64,000 bases of DNA from Hyphomicrobium sp. (GCA_016793445.1 JAEUME010000020.1:1-64000), one strand, 5' to 3'; shown: positions 42,258 through 52,028, numbered from the stretch's first letter. Program-made: numbers and translations. The notes: generated by a model not told the origin, from the sequence alone.

Positions 42258-43940
42258 TCAGCGTGTCAGGACGACAAACTCTGTGCCCTTGCCTGTTTCG
42301 CGAGAGAGATCCTTCTCGGAGATGATCAGTGAGGTCCCCGGTTTCGCCAGCTCTGCAAGCTGGTCGAGGACGTCCGCCGGAATGCGTATGGAATCGAGCG
42401 CGACCCGCACGGCTTCTACGTTGAGCGGCGAATTGGCCGATACCGTCTCGGGCTGCCGTTTCTTGCTCTTGGAGGATGATGCTTCGATCAGTGCCGGCCG
42501 GGGTGGTTGCGCGCTGACGAGCTGCCACACGAAGTCATTGCCGCTTGAGTCATAGTCGATGGCGGTCAACACATGCGTGCCGATGGCGCCCGGTGGATCG
42601 TCCACCTCGATAGGCCCTTCGAACACCGGTTCGAAGCCCTGGCGGATGAAAATGCGCTGCGACTTGAGGCTGATGAAGATAGAGAGCTGACGGTCGCGGC
42701 GGGCTGCCTGTTCCCGCGCCACGATCAGATCTTTCTGCGCGCCCCGTAATTCCAGCACGGCCTGTTTCACCTCCTCGAGCGCGCGCGCTCTGGCGGCGTC
42801 GGCGGTCGCAAATGCCGTCTTTGCTTCGGCGATGACGAGTTCAGCCTGGGCGGAGTCCGCCCGCGTCGCGTCTGCTTCCACCGTGAGATCGAGAAGGCGG
42901 TCTTCCAGATCGAGTTCGCGCTCTTCCGGGGCAAGCGCCGCCTCATCGTTGCGGTTCTTCGCACGGCTCGTGCTCTTGGCGGCCGCTGCCGGCTCGTCCG
43001 CGCCTTGTGCGATCTTCGTGAGGAACATGCGGTAGGCGCGGGCGGCACTCTCACGGGCGTCTTGCGCCCTGGCGGTGGCCTTCAACACATCCTCGAACGG
43101 CTTGCGCACGCTTTGATACTTCGCTTCGGCGTCTTGCGCGGCGCGCAACGCCGCCTTCGCCTTCTCGCTGGCGGCGATCTTGCGGGCCTGCGCCGCGTCC
43201 ATGGCGACTTTCAGGTCTTCCAGCTTCTTGGCCTGCCGGCGCAACGCCTCGGCGCGCGAGCGCGGCTTGCCTTCCGGCGCGCCGGCGAGCGCAGGTGAGG
43301 TGGCTGCGGCATCGGCAACAAGCGAGTGCAGCGCCGCCTTGTCCGCCGCGGTTGTGTCGTTTGCGGCAACGACCGCGCTTTGGGCGTTTGCGCCTTGGCT
43401 GGGCGCTATCGGATCGCTTTCAGGCAGCGGCTTGAAGAGCGACGAATGCTGGAACGTCTGCGGTGCGACCTCGTCGTTGGTGATGATCACGCGGCCGCCG
43501 ACGTCGGTGCGGCTGAAGAAGGCCTTCGCGAAGGCATAGGGCAGGCGCACGCAGCCGTGCGAGGCGCGATAGCCCGGCACGACGCCCGCATGCATGGCGA
43601 TACCCGACCAGGTTATGCGCTGCATGAAGGGCATGGGAGCGCCGTCGTAGATATTGCTCTCGTGGTAGATTTTCTTTTCCAGGATCGAGAAGACGCCGGT
43701 CGGCGTATCGAAGCCGCGCATGCCGCTGGAAATGCGCGATGACGCAATCTCGCGGTTGCCAGAAAACAGGCGCAGGCGCTGTTTGCGCAGGGAGATGACG
43801 ATGGTTCTGGCGCCCGATGCGGTCTCTTGTGCCAGCTCGGCCTTCACGGCGGCGCGGCGAGCGGCCGTCTGCGCGTGGCACGAAACGGACGAGGCGAAAA
43901 AAACGCCAAGTGCTGCGGCTGAAATCAGATGCAGGGACAT
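42258..43940 (-). CDS. L,D-transpeptidase with a second, non-catalytic YkuD-like module (copy 3)
   Basis: A 560-residue exported protein. Signal peptide 1-~24 (..ASSVSCHAQ); YkuD domain ~45-155 with GFDTPTGVFSILEKK and the catalytic ASHGCVRLP (126-134, nucleophile Cys130). A long Ala/Lys/Glu-rich coiled-coil linker spans ~225-415. At 417-470, RRDRQLSIFISLKSQRI and its continuation to DDPPGAIGTHVLTAIDY resemble the first half of a YkuD domain, but no SHGC follows. ATG at 43940; a TTG 50 codons upstream is possible. The first half makes or trims peptidoglycan cross-links in the periplasm. Confidence 0.88.
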   Translation of the reverse strand: MSLHLISAAALGVFFASSVSCHAQTAARRAAVKAELAQETASGARTIVISLRKQRLRLFSGNREIASSRISSGMRGFDTPTGVFSILEKKIYHESNIYDGAPMPFMQRITWSGIAMHAGVVPGYRASHGCVRLPYAFAKAFFSRTDVGGRVIITNDEVAPQTFQHSSLFKPLPESDPIAPSQGANAQSAVVAANDTTAADKAALHSLVADAAATSPALAGAPEGKPRSRAEALRRQAKKLEDLKVAMDAAQARKIAASEKAKAALRAAQDAEAKYQSVRKPFEDVLKATARAQDARESAARAYRMFLTKIAQGADEPAAAAKSTSRAKNRNDEAALAPEERELDLEDRLLDLTVEADATRADSAQAELVIAEAKTAFATADAARARALEEVKQAVLELRGAQKDLIVAREQAARRDRQLSIFISLKSQRIFIRQGFEPVFEGPIEVDDPPGAIGTHVLTAIDYDSSGNDFVWQLVSAQPPRPALIEASSSKSKKRQPETVSANSPLNVEAVRVALDSIRIPADVLDQLAELAKPGTSLIISEKDLSRETGKGTEFVVLTR

Positions 43941-44308
43941 CCGGCTCAGACGGCTGGCGGGTTGGATTGCGACGCTACCCACTGGACTACCACCCCGAAA
44001 ATACTGACGCTGAATGTAGCCAACGACCACTAAGTCTTGGTTATCAGACGCAGCGCGTACTCTCAACAAAAGGCGCGGTTTTTGCTGCAACTATCGCCAG
44101 CGATGTGGCGTAAAATCAACGATTTGATTGTTCACGTTTGATACGCGGACGCTTGTGCGGATTTACCAAGGTGCAGATGGGGGTGGGATGGACCCAGGCG
44201 CGGCGGCCGGGGCTTCACCTGTCCGGCGGTATCCTTCTGTCGCCTACTGGCGAGGATGCGGGCCAAGCCCTATGATTTCGCGTCAATCGCACGAAAGCCA
44301 CCGCAGCA
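43941..44308. other. 368-bp gap between divergent ldt3 and panB
   Basis: Contains the promoters of both flanking genes, but no -35/-10 pair stands out. No repeat or gene was found. Confidence 0.4.
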
Positions 44309-45211
44309 ATGTCTCAACACGCACCAATTAAGCGCCTCATGGCGCCCGACATCACGGCCAAGAAGGGCGGCGATCCGATCGTTTCGCTGACCTCGTATCA
44401 TGCCCACACGGCCGCAATCGCCGACAGGTATTGCGACTTCCTGTTGGTGGGCGACAGTCTCGGCATGGTGATGCACGGCTACGAGACGACGGTGCCGGTG
44501 CCGATCGATCTCATGATCATGCACGCACGCGCTGTCGTGCGCGGCTCGAAGCGCGCGCTGGTGGTGGTCGATATGCCCTTCGGCACGTACGAAGAAAGTC
44601 CGTCCATCGCATTCCGCAACGCCGCACGCGTGATGAAGGAAACCGACTGCGGTGCGGTGAAACTGGAAGGTGGCCGGCGCATGGCCGAGACCATCCATTT
44701 TCTCGTGGAGCGCGGCATCCCGGTCATGGCCCACATCGGTCTGACACCCCAGTCGATCAACGTGCTCGGGGGTTTCAAGGCGCAAGGGCGCACAGCCGAT
44801 CAGTGGGCGATGATCGAGGAGGATGCGCAACTGGTGGCCAAGGCTGGCGCGTTCGCGGTCGTCCTGGAGGCGCTCGCCGCGCCGCTGGCCGATCGCATTA
44901 CACGGGCCGTGCCGATCCCCACGATCGGCATCGGCGCATCTCCGGGGTGCGATGGGCAGATCCTGGTGATGGAGGACATGCTCGGGCTCTCGCCAAGAGT
45001 TCCTAAGTTCGTCAAGGAGTTCGGGGCCATTGGTGCGGCCATTGAAAACGCCATCCGCGGCTACGCGGAAGAGGTCAGGGCGCGCACATTTCCGGGTTCC
45101 GAACACACCTATCACATGAAGGCGGAAGACCCGCCGGCGGCGCGCGCAGAGGCCGCATCTGCCGCCTCCCGCCCCGGAGCCACGAAAAAGACGAAAAATC
45201 CAAGCACTTGA
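44309..45211 (+). CDS. panB: 3-methyl-2-oxobutanoate hydroxymethyltransferase
   Basis: First committed step of pantothenate (coenzyme A) synthesis: transfers a hydroxymethyl group from methylene-tetrahydrofolate to 3-methyl-2-oxobutanoate. The 300-residue protein has DFLLVGDSLGMVMHGYETT, the metal-binding DMPFGTYEES, KLEGGRRMAETI, GIPVMAHIGLTPQSIN, and IGIGASPGCDGQILV. The C-terminal ~25 residues are Ala/Lys-rich. ATG at 44309, without a strong ribosome site. panC and panD are not in the window. Confidence 0.96.
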   Translation: MSQHAPIKRLMAPDITAKKGGDPIVSLTSYHAHTAAIADRYCDFLLVGDSLGMVMHGYETTVPVPIDLMIMHARAVVRGSKRALVVVDMPFGTYEESPSIAFRNAARVMKETDCGAVKLEGGRRMAETIHFLVERGIPVMAHIGLTPQSINVLGGFKAQGRTADQWAMIEEDAQLVAKAGAFAVVLEALAAPLADRITRAVPIPTIGIGASPGCDGQILVMEDMLGLSPRVPKFVKEFGAIGAAIENAIRGYAEEVRARTFPGSEHTYHMKAEDPPAARAEAASAASRPGATKKTKNPST

Positions 45212-45471
45212 GGCATCGTATTGACGCACTCCGGCGGCTTACGATGCCGGATTGGTGGGGGGAAACTTGGATTATCGCGGCGCGGGGACCGGCTTGGGCT
45301 TGCCCTGTCGGCCCGCTTTAGTATTGATGCCCCCCATAGAGCCGGAGATCCGCCAGGCGCGGACAGGCGGGCCGCGGAGGTTGTGCGGCTCGGGCACGGC
45401 AAGGGAACAATCACCGGCATGGCGCGCAAGGGTGCTGCTGGCTGGGGCAAGAACGCGGGAGAGCACAAGGT

Positions 45472-46404
45472 ATGGCTGACGATGGCGACTCGCTGCTGCG
45501 GGAGGTCGATGAGGAACTCCGCCGCGAGAAGATGGAGCGGTTCTGGCAGCGCTACAACGGGTTGATCCTGGGAGCGGCCGCTGTCGTCATCGCCGGTGTT
45601 GCGGGCTACAAGTTCCTTGAGAACCGCCGTCTCTCGGCCACCTACACCGCGGGTTCGCAGTTCAATGCCGCGGTTGAACTGGCCAACCAGAACAAGCGAG
45701 AGGAAGCAATCAAGGCCTTCCAGAATATCGCGGAAACCGGCCCACACGGTTATGCGTCACTCGCCAAGCTCCACATTGCGGGCGCTTACGTCAAGGACGG
45801 CAAGACGGCCGAGGCGGTGGCCGCCTTCGACGCTCTGGCATCTGATCCGAGCGTCGATCAGCTGTTGAAAAGCTTTGCACAACTCCAGGCCGCCTCGCTG
45901 CGCATGGACCAGGCCGACTTTACCGAGATGCAGAATCGGCTCAACTCGCTCACAGGGGATTCGAGTCCCTACAAGGTCAGCGCCCGTGAGCTTCTAGGCT
46001 TCGCGGCCTTCAAGGCGGGCAAGTTGGAGGAGGCACGCAAACTTCTCGAGCCGTTGCTCATCGATCCGAACGCTACGCGGGCCATTCAGGATCGCATCAA
46101 AGTCGTGATGGCTGAGATCACGGCGGCGGAACTGGCCAAGGAGCCGGCCAGCGGCGCGGCGCCGCAAGCAACGGAGCCGGCAAAGCCCGACGCAGCCGCA
46201 TCGCCCGCCAGCGCACAGACCGCACCGGCGGACAAGCCGGAGACCGAACCGGCGGCGACGCAGACAGTCCCGCCAGCCGCTGCCGCAGGGGAGGATGCCG
46301 GCAAGGCCGGCGACAGTAAGACAGAGGCCGATAAGGCTGGCGCCGATAAGACTGGCGCCGGGGGAACCGAAGAAAAAGCGGCGCCTGCAACGCCCGCCCA
46401 GTAA
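45472..46404 (+). CDS. YfgM-like TPR protein, SecYEG/BamB-associated
   Basis: A 310-residue membrane-anchored protein. A cytoplasmic N-terminus (REVDEELRREKMERFWQRYN) precedes a helix at about 30-46 and then a tetratricopeptide-like domain at ~55-210. An Ala/Pro/Glu/Lys-rich tail of about 80 residues follows. The order yfgM-bamB-der is conserved even in E. coli, where YfgM helps periplasmic chaperones at the translocon. ATG at 45472 with GGGAG upstream. The gap before it (45212-45471) shows nothing further. Confidence 0.88.
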   Translation: MADDGDSLLREVDEELRREKMERFWQRYNGLILGAAAVVIAGVAGYKFLENRRLSATYTAGSQFNAAVELANQNKREEAIKAFQNIAETGPHGYASLAKLHIAGAYVKDGKTAEAVAAFDALASDPSVDQLLKSFAQLQAASLRMDQADFTEMQNRLNSLTGDSSPYKVSARELLGFAAFKAGKLEEARKLLEPLLIDPNATRAIQDRIKVVMAEITAAELAKEPASGAAPQATEPAKPDAAASPASAQTAPADKPETEPAATQTVPPAAAAGEDAGKAGDSKTEADKAGADKTGAGGTEEKAAPATPAQ

Positions 46405-46482
46405 TTGCCAGTAAGCCGCGTCAGAACGTGCACGCTGCGCCCTTCATTTGGAAGGCGCCAAGAAAGACGGCAGGAACAGGAG

Positions 46483-47844
46483 ATGTCCTTGGGGGGAGCC
46501 AGAAGGAGATTGGCAGGGATCAGGCGCAGCATCACTGCCGTGCTCATCGCGCCCACGCTCGTACTGGCCGCCTGCTCGAGCGACGGTCCGTCGCTTCCCA
46601 AGATCAGCGAGCTCAACCCTTTCAAGGAAAAGCAGACGCCGCTTCCGGGCAAACGCATTCCCATCGTGGAGACGACGGACAGCATCGCCTCCAATCTTGC
46701 CGCCGCCGATCAACCGATCATTGTACCGCCGCAACGTGCCAACGACAGCTGGCCGCAGTCGGGCGGCGAACCCAACAACGCGCCGGGCAATCTCGCGCTG
46801 AACGGAGCTGTCCGTCAGGCCTGGAGCCAAAGCGCAGGTGAGGGGTCCTCCAAGGCTGGCCGCGTCATGGCCAGCCCTATCGTCTTTGATGGCAAGGTCT
46901 TCGCGCTCGACGCGCAAGGAAACGTCAGCGCGTTCTCCATGGCAGGCGGCAAGATTTTCGGTGTTTCCACCATGCCGGAGACTGAAACGGATGCCGGCGG
47001 CGGCCATGGCGGCGGTTTGGCTGGAGATAACGGCAGGCTCTTCGTCGCCAACGGCTTTGGCGTGGTTGTTTCGCTCGATCCGGGCTCCGGCAAAGTGCTC
47101 TGGCAGAAAAATCTCGGTGCGCCTGTCCGCGCCGCGCCGACCGTGGCAGGCGACAAGATCTTCATCGTTACGGTTTCCGGGCGCTTCTTCTGCCTCAGCA
47201 CACTGGATGGCGCGGAAGTTTGGTCTGTCCGCGGCCTGCCCCAGCAGGCGAGCCTGACGACATCGACAAGCCCAGCGGTCGATGGCGATATTGTCGTCGT
47301 GCCGTATCCTTCTGGTGATCTGATGGCGCTCAAGGTCGCTGACGGTTCGCCGGTGTGGACCGAAAGTCTCGCACGTACGCGTGCAACCTCGCAGCTTGCC
47401 TCCATGAGCGATGCCTCGCGCCCCGCCATCGAAGGCGGCACCGTCTACGCCGTTGGCCACGCGGGCCGCATGATTGCGACAAACGCGCATACCGGCGAAC
47501 GGCTGTGGTCCATAAACGTGCCCAGCATGCAGACGCCGTGCGTGGCCGGCGATACGGTTTACATTGTCGACACCTCCGGCAAGCTGATGGCGCTGTCGCG
47601 CGCCGATGGCAGCACGCGATGGACAGCAAGCCTGCCGGAAACGCGCACATGGTCGGGCCCGGTCCTCGCAGGCGGCACGCTTTGGCTGACGTCGAACAAG
47701 GGACGGCTGATCGGGGTCGACGCGGCGACCGGAAAGGTCGGGAACGCCGTCGAGCTCGGCGATCCGGTCTATATTCCCCCGATCGTCGCGCAGGGGCGAA
47801 TGTTCGTTTTGACGGATTCGGCAAAACTGATCGCTCTCAATTGA
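46483..47844 (+). CDS. bamB: Outer membrane protein assembly factor BamB
   Basis: Lipoprotein of the BAM complex that helps fold outer-membrane beta-barrels. The 453-residue protein has a lipobox LVLAAC with Cys31 and a beta-propeller built of PQQ-like repeats (for example IVFDGKVFALDAQGNVSAFS and GRLFVANGFGVVVSLDPGSG). The ATG at 46483 follows AGGAACAGGAG, within a longer open frame. Located between a YfgM-like gene and der, its conserved position. Confidence 0.93.
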   Translation: MSLGGARRRLAGIRRSITAVLIAPTLVLAACSSDGPSLPKISELNPFKEKQTPLPGKRIPIVETTDSIASNLAAADQPIIVPPQRANDSWPQSGGEPNNAPGNLALNGAVRQAWSQSAGEGSSKAGRVMASPIVFDGKVFALDAQGNVSAFSMAGGKIFGVSTMPETETDAGGGHGGGLAGDNGRLFVANGFGVVVSLDPGSGKVLWQKNLGAPVRAAPTVAGDKIFIVTVSGRFFCLSTLDGAEVWSVRGLPQQASLTTSTSPAVDGDIVVVPYPSGDLMALKVADGSPVWTESLARTRATSQLASMSDASRPAIEGGTVYAVGHAGRMIATNAHTGERLWSINVPSMQTPCVAGDTVYIVDTSGKLMALSRADGSTRWTASLPETRTWSGPVLAGGTLWLTSNKGRLIGVDAATGKVGNAVELGDPVYIPPIVAQGRMFVLTDSAKLIALN

Positions 47845-47875
47845 TTTTTGGGCTAGGAACAACCCAATCCTGAGC

Positions 47876-47893
47876 GGCCCCCTTCGGGGCCCT
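47876..47893 (+). other. Small GC hairpin between bamB and der
   Basis: GGCCCC-CTTC-GGGGCC with a four-base loop, no T-run behind it. It may slow but should not end transcription from bamB into der. Confidence 0.4.
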
Positions 47894-47930
47894 CACCGTT
47901 TCTGAGCCTTCCGTCGAGCCCGCCGTCCCA

Positions 47931-49322
47931 ATGTCCGAGCTGCCTGTCGTCGCAATTGTTGGCCGTCCCAATGTCGGCAAGTCGACGCTGTTCAACCGGC
48001 TGACGGCCACGCGTGCGGCCCTGGTTTCCGATATGCCGGGTCTCACGCGCGACCGCCGCGAGGGGATGGCGGATCTCGGCGGCCCAAGGATCCGTCTGGT
48101 GGACACCGCGGGATTGGAGGAAGCCGCACCGGGCTCCATCGCAGATCGGATGCGCAAGCAGACCGAGAAGGCGATCGCGGAGGCCGACCTCATCTTGTTC
48201 GTGGTGGACGCGCGCGCAGGCGTCACGCCCACCGACACGGCCTTTGCGAAATTGGCACGCGCGTCCGGCAAGCCCGTCATTCTCATCGCCAACAAGGCGG
48301 AAGGCCGCCAAGGCACTGAAGGGTTCTACGACAGCTTCTCATTGGGATTTGGCGCGCCCCTCGCGATCTCGGCCGAGCATGGCGAAGGGATTGGTGACCT
48401 CGTCGCCGAGATCATGGCTGCGCTGGGGCTCAAACCGCCTGCGCGCCGCCGCAAGCCCGGCAAGGGCGAAGACGACGAGGCCGCCGCAGCGGCGCTTCCC
48501 AAGGAAGGCCCCAAGCCGATCCGTGTTGCCATCGTGGGGCGTCCGAACGCGGGCAAGTCCACACTCGTCAACGCGCTCATCGGCGAGGACCGCATGATCA
48601 CCGGACCTGAGCCCGGCCTCACGCGCGACAGCGTGGCAAGCGATATTCAATATAATGGTCAGCCGATCCGGCTGTTCGATACAGCCGGGTTGCGCCGCAA
48701 GGCGCGCATCAACGAGTTGGCCGAAAAGTTATCGGCGAGCGATGCGGTCCGCGCGATCCGCTTCGCGGAGGTCGTCGTGCTGCTCATCGATGCGGACCGC
48801 GCGTTCGAGAAGCAGGACCTCACCATCGGTGACATGGTCACCAAGGAAGGCCGCGCGCTGGTGGTGGCTGTCAACAAGTGGGATGTGGTCGAGAACAAGC
48901 AGAAAGCCTTGCGCGCGCTCAGGGAGACGGTCGCGGAGAGCCTGGCGCAAGTTCCCGGCGTGGCGCTCGTTGCCATATCGGCGCGCGCCGAGACGGGGCT
49001 CGATCAGCTTATGCGTGAGATCGTCAAGACTTACGAACTGTGGAACAAGCGCGTGCCCACACCTCAGCTCAACCGCTGGCTGAGCGAGGCTCTGGCGCGT
49101 CACGCACCGCCCGCCGCAGCCGGCAAACGCATCAAGATCCGCTATATCACCCAGCCCTCGACCCGCCCTCCGACCTTTGTGGCATTTTGTCAGCGCGCCG
49201 AGGTGTTGCCGAAATCATATCTGAAATATCTCACGAATAGCCTGCGTGAGACATTCGGACTGCCCGGCGTGCCGGTCCGCTTCAATTTGCGCAAGGGCGA
49301 TAACCCCTTCGCTAGGAAATAA
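47931..49322 (+). CDS. der: GTPase Der (EngA)
   Basis: Essential 50S-assembly GTPase with two GTPase domains and a KH-like C-terminal domain. The 463-residue protein shows GRPNVGKSTLFNRLT at 11-25 and GRPNAGKSTLVNALIGEDR in the second domain, with DTAGL in both, NKAEG and NKWDV, and the C-terminal PTFVAFCQRAEVLPKSY. A Lys/Asp/Glu-rich acidic linker (KPGKGEDDEAAAAALPKEG) joins the domains. ATG at 47931. Last gene of the yfgM-bamB-der set. Confidence 0.97.
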   Translation: MSELPVVAIVGRPNVGKSTLFNRLTATRAALVSDMPGLTRDRREGMADLGGPRIRLVDTAGLEEAAPGSIADRMRKQTEKAIAEADLILFVVDARAGVTPTDTAFAKLARASGKPVILIANKAEGRQGTEGFYDSFSLGFGAPLAISAEHGEGIGDLVAEIMAALGLKPPARRRKPGKGEDDEAAAAALPKEGPKPIRVAIVGRPNAGKSTLVNALIGEDRMITGPEPGLTRDSVASDIQYNGQPIRLFDTAGLRRKARINELAEKLSASDAVRAIRFAEVVVLLIDADRAFEKQDLTIGDMVTKEGRALVVAVNKWDVVENKQKALRALRETVAESLAQVPGVALVAISARAETGLDQLMREIVKTYELWNKRVPTPQLNRWLSEALARHAPPAAAGKRIKIRYITQPSTRPPTFVAFCQRAEVLPKSYLKYLTNSLRETFGLPGVPVRFNLRKGDNPFARK

Positions 49323-49454
49323 GTCGCGGAAGCGCCATGTTTGGAAGGTCTGTGAGGGCCCGTCTGGCGCGCTGCCCGGCGAGCCGGTATTTGTGGTCGA
49401 GGCTCGCCCGAAGGCATTGCTGCGGGACGCCATCAAACAAGGACGAGTAACACG

Positions 49455-49715
49455 ATGCGGAAATTGCAGACGACGATGAGCGTTGCCGCCATGGCGCTGG
49501 CCGTGGTGGGCATGTCGGCCACTGGCGCTCTTGCGTTCAACAAGAAGGTCAGGAAGGCTTGCGGGCTCGACTACCAGGATTTCTGCTCTCAATACGATCC
49601 CAATTCGAGCGCGGCGCGGCGCTGCTTTGAAAGCAACCGCCGCTCGCTGTCCAAGGGCTGCATCCGCGCCCTTGTCGATGCCGGAGAAGTGCCGCGCAAA
49701 TATCTGCGCCGCTAA
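49455..49715 (+). CDS. Small secreted Cys-rich protein
   Basis: An 86-residue protein with a signal peptide (1-~27, ..TGALA|FNKK). The mature part has four Cys in KACGLDYQDFCSQYDP and RRCFESNRR..KGC, a spacing that fits two disulfides and resembles the cysteine-rich repeat family. ATG at 49455. Function unknown. Confidence 0.75.
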   Translation: MRKLQTTMSVAAMALAVVGMSATGALAFNKKVRKACGLDYQDFCSQYDPNSSAARRCFESNRRSLSKGCIRALVDAGEVPRKYLRR

Positions 49716-50130
49716 AGGGCTTTGCGATCCTGCGGAGTGGGATGCGCGCTATCGATTATGTCTTATCGTATTCTCTACGGCGAATGGTAACCTCTTCGCC
49801 GGGGAATGCTCGGATTTTAGCGACATCCATTCCCGTGGTTTGAAAAGCGCAGCGGGCGGGAGCCAACGGCAGCAAACATAAAGAAGGCTGCCCAGCTCAC
49901 CGCCCGCACGGGCGACAGCCGCACATCTGGCGCCGCTCCGGACTTCGATAGATAGTCGATCCGCTTAAGACTGCAAGGGCAGTCACGACCCAAGATATGC
50001 GCTAGTCTTTGAAACGCGATGCCGCAGGCCGGGCCCGGTGCGAAGTGCACTGCACGAACGTCGTTGCGCCGCGGCGCGGCGCGCTCGGCCTTTAAAATGC
50101 GAGCGGCATAGGCGGCCGGAAAGATTGGGT
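49716..50130. other. 415-bp gap before holC
   Basis: No gene, terminator or repeat is evident between the secreted Cys-rich protein and holC. The holC reading frame is open for 31 codons into this gap but without a ribosome site. Confidence 0.4.
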
Positions 50131-50619
50131 ATGGCGGACACGGACACGATGGCGAGTTCAGGCGAGGCGCTCGCCGAAGTCTTATTCTATCACTTGGAGC
50201 GTCAGCCACTGGAGCGCGTGCTGCCCAGTCTTCTTGCGCGCACCTTGGAGCGGGGATGGAAAGCGGTTGTGCAGGCCGGAAGCCAGGAGCGGCTCGATGC
50301 GCTGGATCAGGCGTTGTGGACCTACAGCGATGACAGCTTTTTGCCCCACGGACAGCGCAAGGCCGGTTATGCCGAGGAGCAGCCCGTGTTCCTGACCACA
50401 GGTCCCGAAACTCCCAATGCAGCCGGCGTGCGCTTTCTCGTCGACGGCGCCACGGCCGAGACGTTCAACGGCTTTGTGCGCATCGTCTATCTGTTCGACG
50501 GCGCTGATCCCGACGCGCTGGCGATTGCACGCTCGCAATGGACAGCGGCCAAGAAGGCGGGCTGCGCCGTCACCTATTGGCAGCAGACTGAGGAAGGCCG
50601 CTGGGAGCGCAAGGCGTGA
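50131..50619 (+). CDS. holC: DNA polymerase III subunit chi
   Basis: Clamp-loader accessory subunit that links the polymerase III holoenzyme to SSB. The 162-residue protein contains the chi core (VLFYHLERQPLERVLPSLLA, RGWKAVVQAGSQERLDALDQ, LWTYSDDSFLPHG). ATG at 50131, with GGAAAG upstream. It lies 41 bp before rlmJ and is probably co-transcribed. Confidence 0.9.
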   Translation: MADTDTMASSGEALAEVLFYHLERQPLERVLPSLLARTLERGWKAVVQAGSQERLDALDQALWTYSDDSFLPHGQRKAGYAEEQPVFLTTGPETPNAAGVRFLVDGATAETFNGFVRIVYLFDGADPDALAIARSQWTAAKKAGCAVTYWQQTEEGRWERKA

Positions 50620-50660
50620 GCGCCTTGACACCTTAGAGGCGGCGGGTTTCTACAAGCGCC

Positions 50661-51506
50661 ATGAACTACCGCCACGCCTATCATGCCGGAAACTTCGCGG
50701 ACGTGCTGAAGCACGCGGTTCTGGCGCTCATCCTGCAATACATGACCGCCAAGCCTCAGCCCCTGCGCGTGATCGACGTCCACGCCGGGATCGGCAGCTA
50801 CGATCTCGACAGCGTTGAGGCCGGCAAGACGGGTGAATGGCAAGGCGGCATCGGCCGCGTTTTCGGATGTGAGCTGCCGCCGGAAGCCGGGGCGCTGCTG
50901 GCACCCTATCTCGATGCGGTTGCAGCCTTCAACGGACCGGGTCAACTGCGCCGCTATCCCGGCTCGCCCGTATTGGCGCGCGCGTTGATGCGAAAGAGCG
51001 ATACGCTCGTTGCCAACGAGCTTCATGCGGAGGACTTTGCACGTCTGAAGGACGCCCTTCATGGCGCGCCTAATACCAAAGCGCTCAACTTGGACGCCTG
51101 GGTCGCTCTGAAGTCGCTGCTGCCGCCGCCGGAGCGGCGCGGCCTTGTCCTGATCGATCCGCCCTTCGAAGCTCCCGACGAGTTCGTTCGGCTTTCGGCG
51201 GGGCTGGAAGAGGCGCTTCGCCGCTTTGCCTCCGGCACCTATTTGATCTGGTATCCTATCAAGGATGCCCGGGAGGTCAGCCGTTTTCTTCTTGATGTGA
51301 GGGGGCTTGGCCTCAAGAAAGTGCTCAACGTGACACTGGCGGTGTGTGCGCGCGGCACCAATCCCGGGCTGACCGAAACAGGGCTTCTGGTCGTCAATCC
51401 ACCCTACGTGCTTGCCGGTCAAATGGGGCGCGTGCTGCCCATCTTGAGCACACTGATGGGTTCAGGACCGGGCGCCGGCTACACCTTGAACGACTGGTCA
51501 GCCTGA
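50661..51506 (+). CDS. rlmJ: 23S rRNA (adenine(2030)-N6)-methyltransferase
   Basis: Methylates A2030 of 23S rRNA. The 281-residue protein has the diagnostic N-terminus MNYRHAYHAGNFADVLKHAV, the SAM-binding VIDVHAGIGSYDL, and the catalytic motif LIDPPFE, then SGTYLIWYPIKD. ATG at 50661. Confidence 0.95.
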   Translation: MNYRHAYHAGNFADVLKHAVLALILQYMTAKPQPLRVIDVHAGIGSYDLDSVEAGKTGEWQGGIGRVFGCELPPEAGALLAPYLDAVAAFNGPGQLRRYPGSPVLARALMRKSDTLVANELHAEDFARLKDALHGAPNTKALNLDAWVALKSLLPPPERRGLVLIDPPFEAPDEFVRLSAGLEEALRRFASGTYLIWYPIKDAREVSRFLLDVRGLGLKKVLNVTLAVCARGTNPGLTETGLLVVNPPYVLAGQMGRVLPILSTLMGSGPGAGYTLNDWSA

Positions 51507-51812
51507 GCTGCCAGTTGCTCCGGAAAGAGGTTTTCATGACCGATCGGGCCCAGACTTGAGCTTTCGGCTTGCAGAAAAAGCACGATCTTGCGTAATTGTA
51601 GAGCTGTAGCCGGGTAGAGCAACCACGCTTGCCGGTGACGTCTTATGCCAAGTGTTGCGTCCGTATGTGTCGCGGACCTGACGGCAGGACTTGAGGCGCT
51701 CGGTTTGACTCTGCCCTGATGCAATCATTGGTGCGAGCCAAGAGGCGCGCCAGTTGGCCCCTTCTCGCACTCGCTTTCGCGCCCCGCGCGGAGGAATTTG
51801 AGGAGAGCATGC
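51507..51812. other. 306-bp gap, promoter and leader of the cold-shock gene
   Basis: No gene seen. Long 5' leaders are typical of cold-shock genes, but no specific structure or cold-shock box could be identified by reading. Confidence 0.4.
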
Positions 51813-52028
51813 ATGCGCCAGGTTGGCACGGTGAAATTCTACAACACGCAGAAGGGCTATGGCTTCATCAAGCCAGATGACGGCGGAAACGACATCTTCG
51901 TGCATGTCACGGCGGTGGAACGTTCAGGCATCGGTGCGCTGGTGGAAGGCATGCGGATCTCTTTTGAAACTGAGCCGGACAAGCGCGGCAAGGGGCCAAA
52001 AGCCGTCAATCTCGAGCAGGCCGGATAG
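51813..52028 (+). CDS. Cold-shock protein, CspA family
   Basis: A 71-residue single cold-shock domain that binds single-stranded nucleic acid. RNP1 is KGYGFIKPDDG and RNP2 is DIFVHVTAV; the start is MRQVGTVKFYN. ATG at 51813 has GAGGAG eight bases upstream, a very strong site. The sequence is shorter in the middle than the two-domain CspD-type proteins common in alphaproteobacteria. Confidence 0.95.
   Translation: MRQVGTVKFYNTQKGYGFIKPDDGGNDIFVHVTAVERSGIGALVEGMRISFETEPDKRGKGPKAVNLEQAG

Noticed and set aside
46444..47862. A 472-codon minus-strand frame across bamB
   Set aside because: Antisense shadow of bamB with typical Arg/His-rich composition and no motif.
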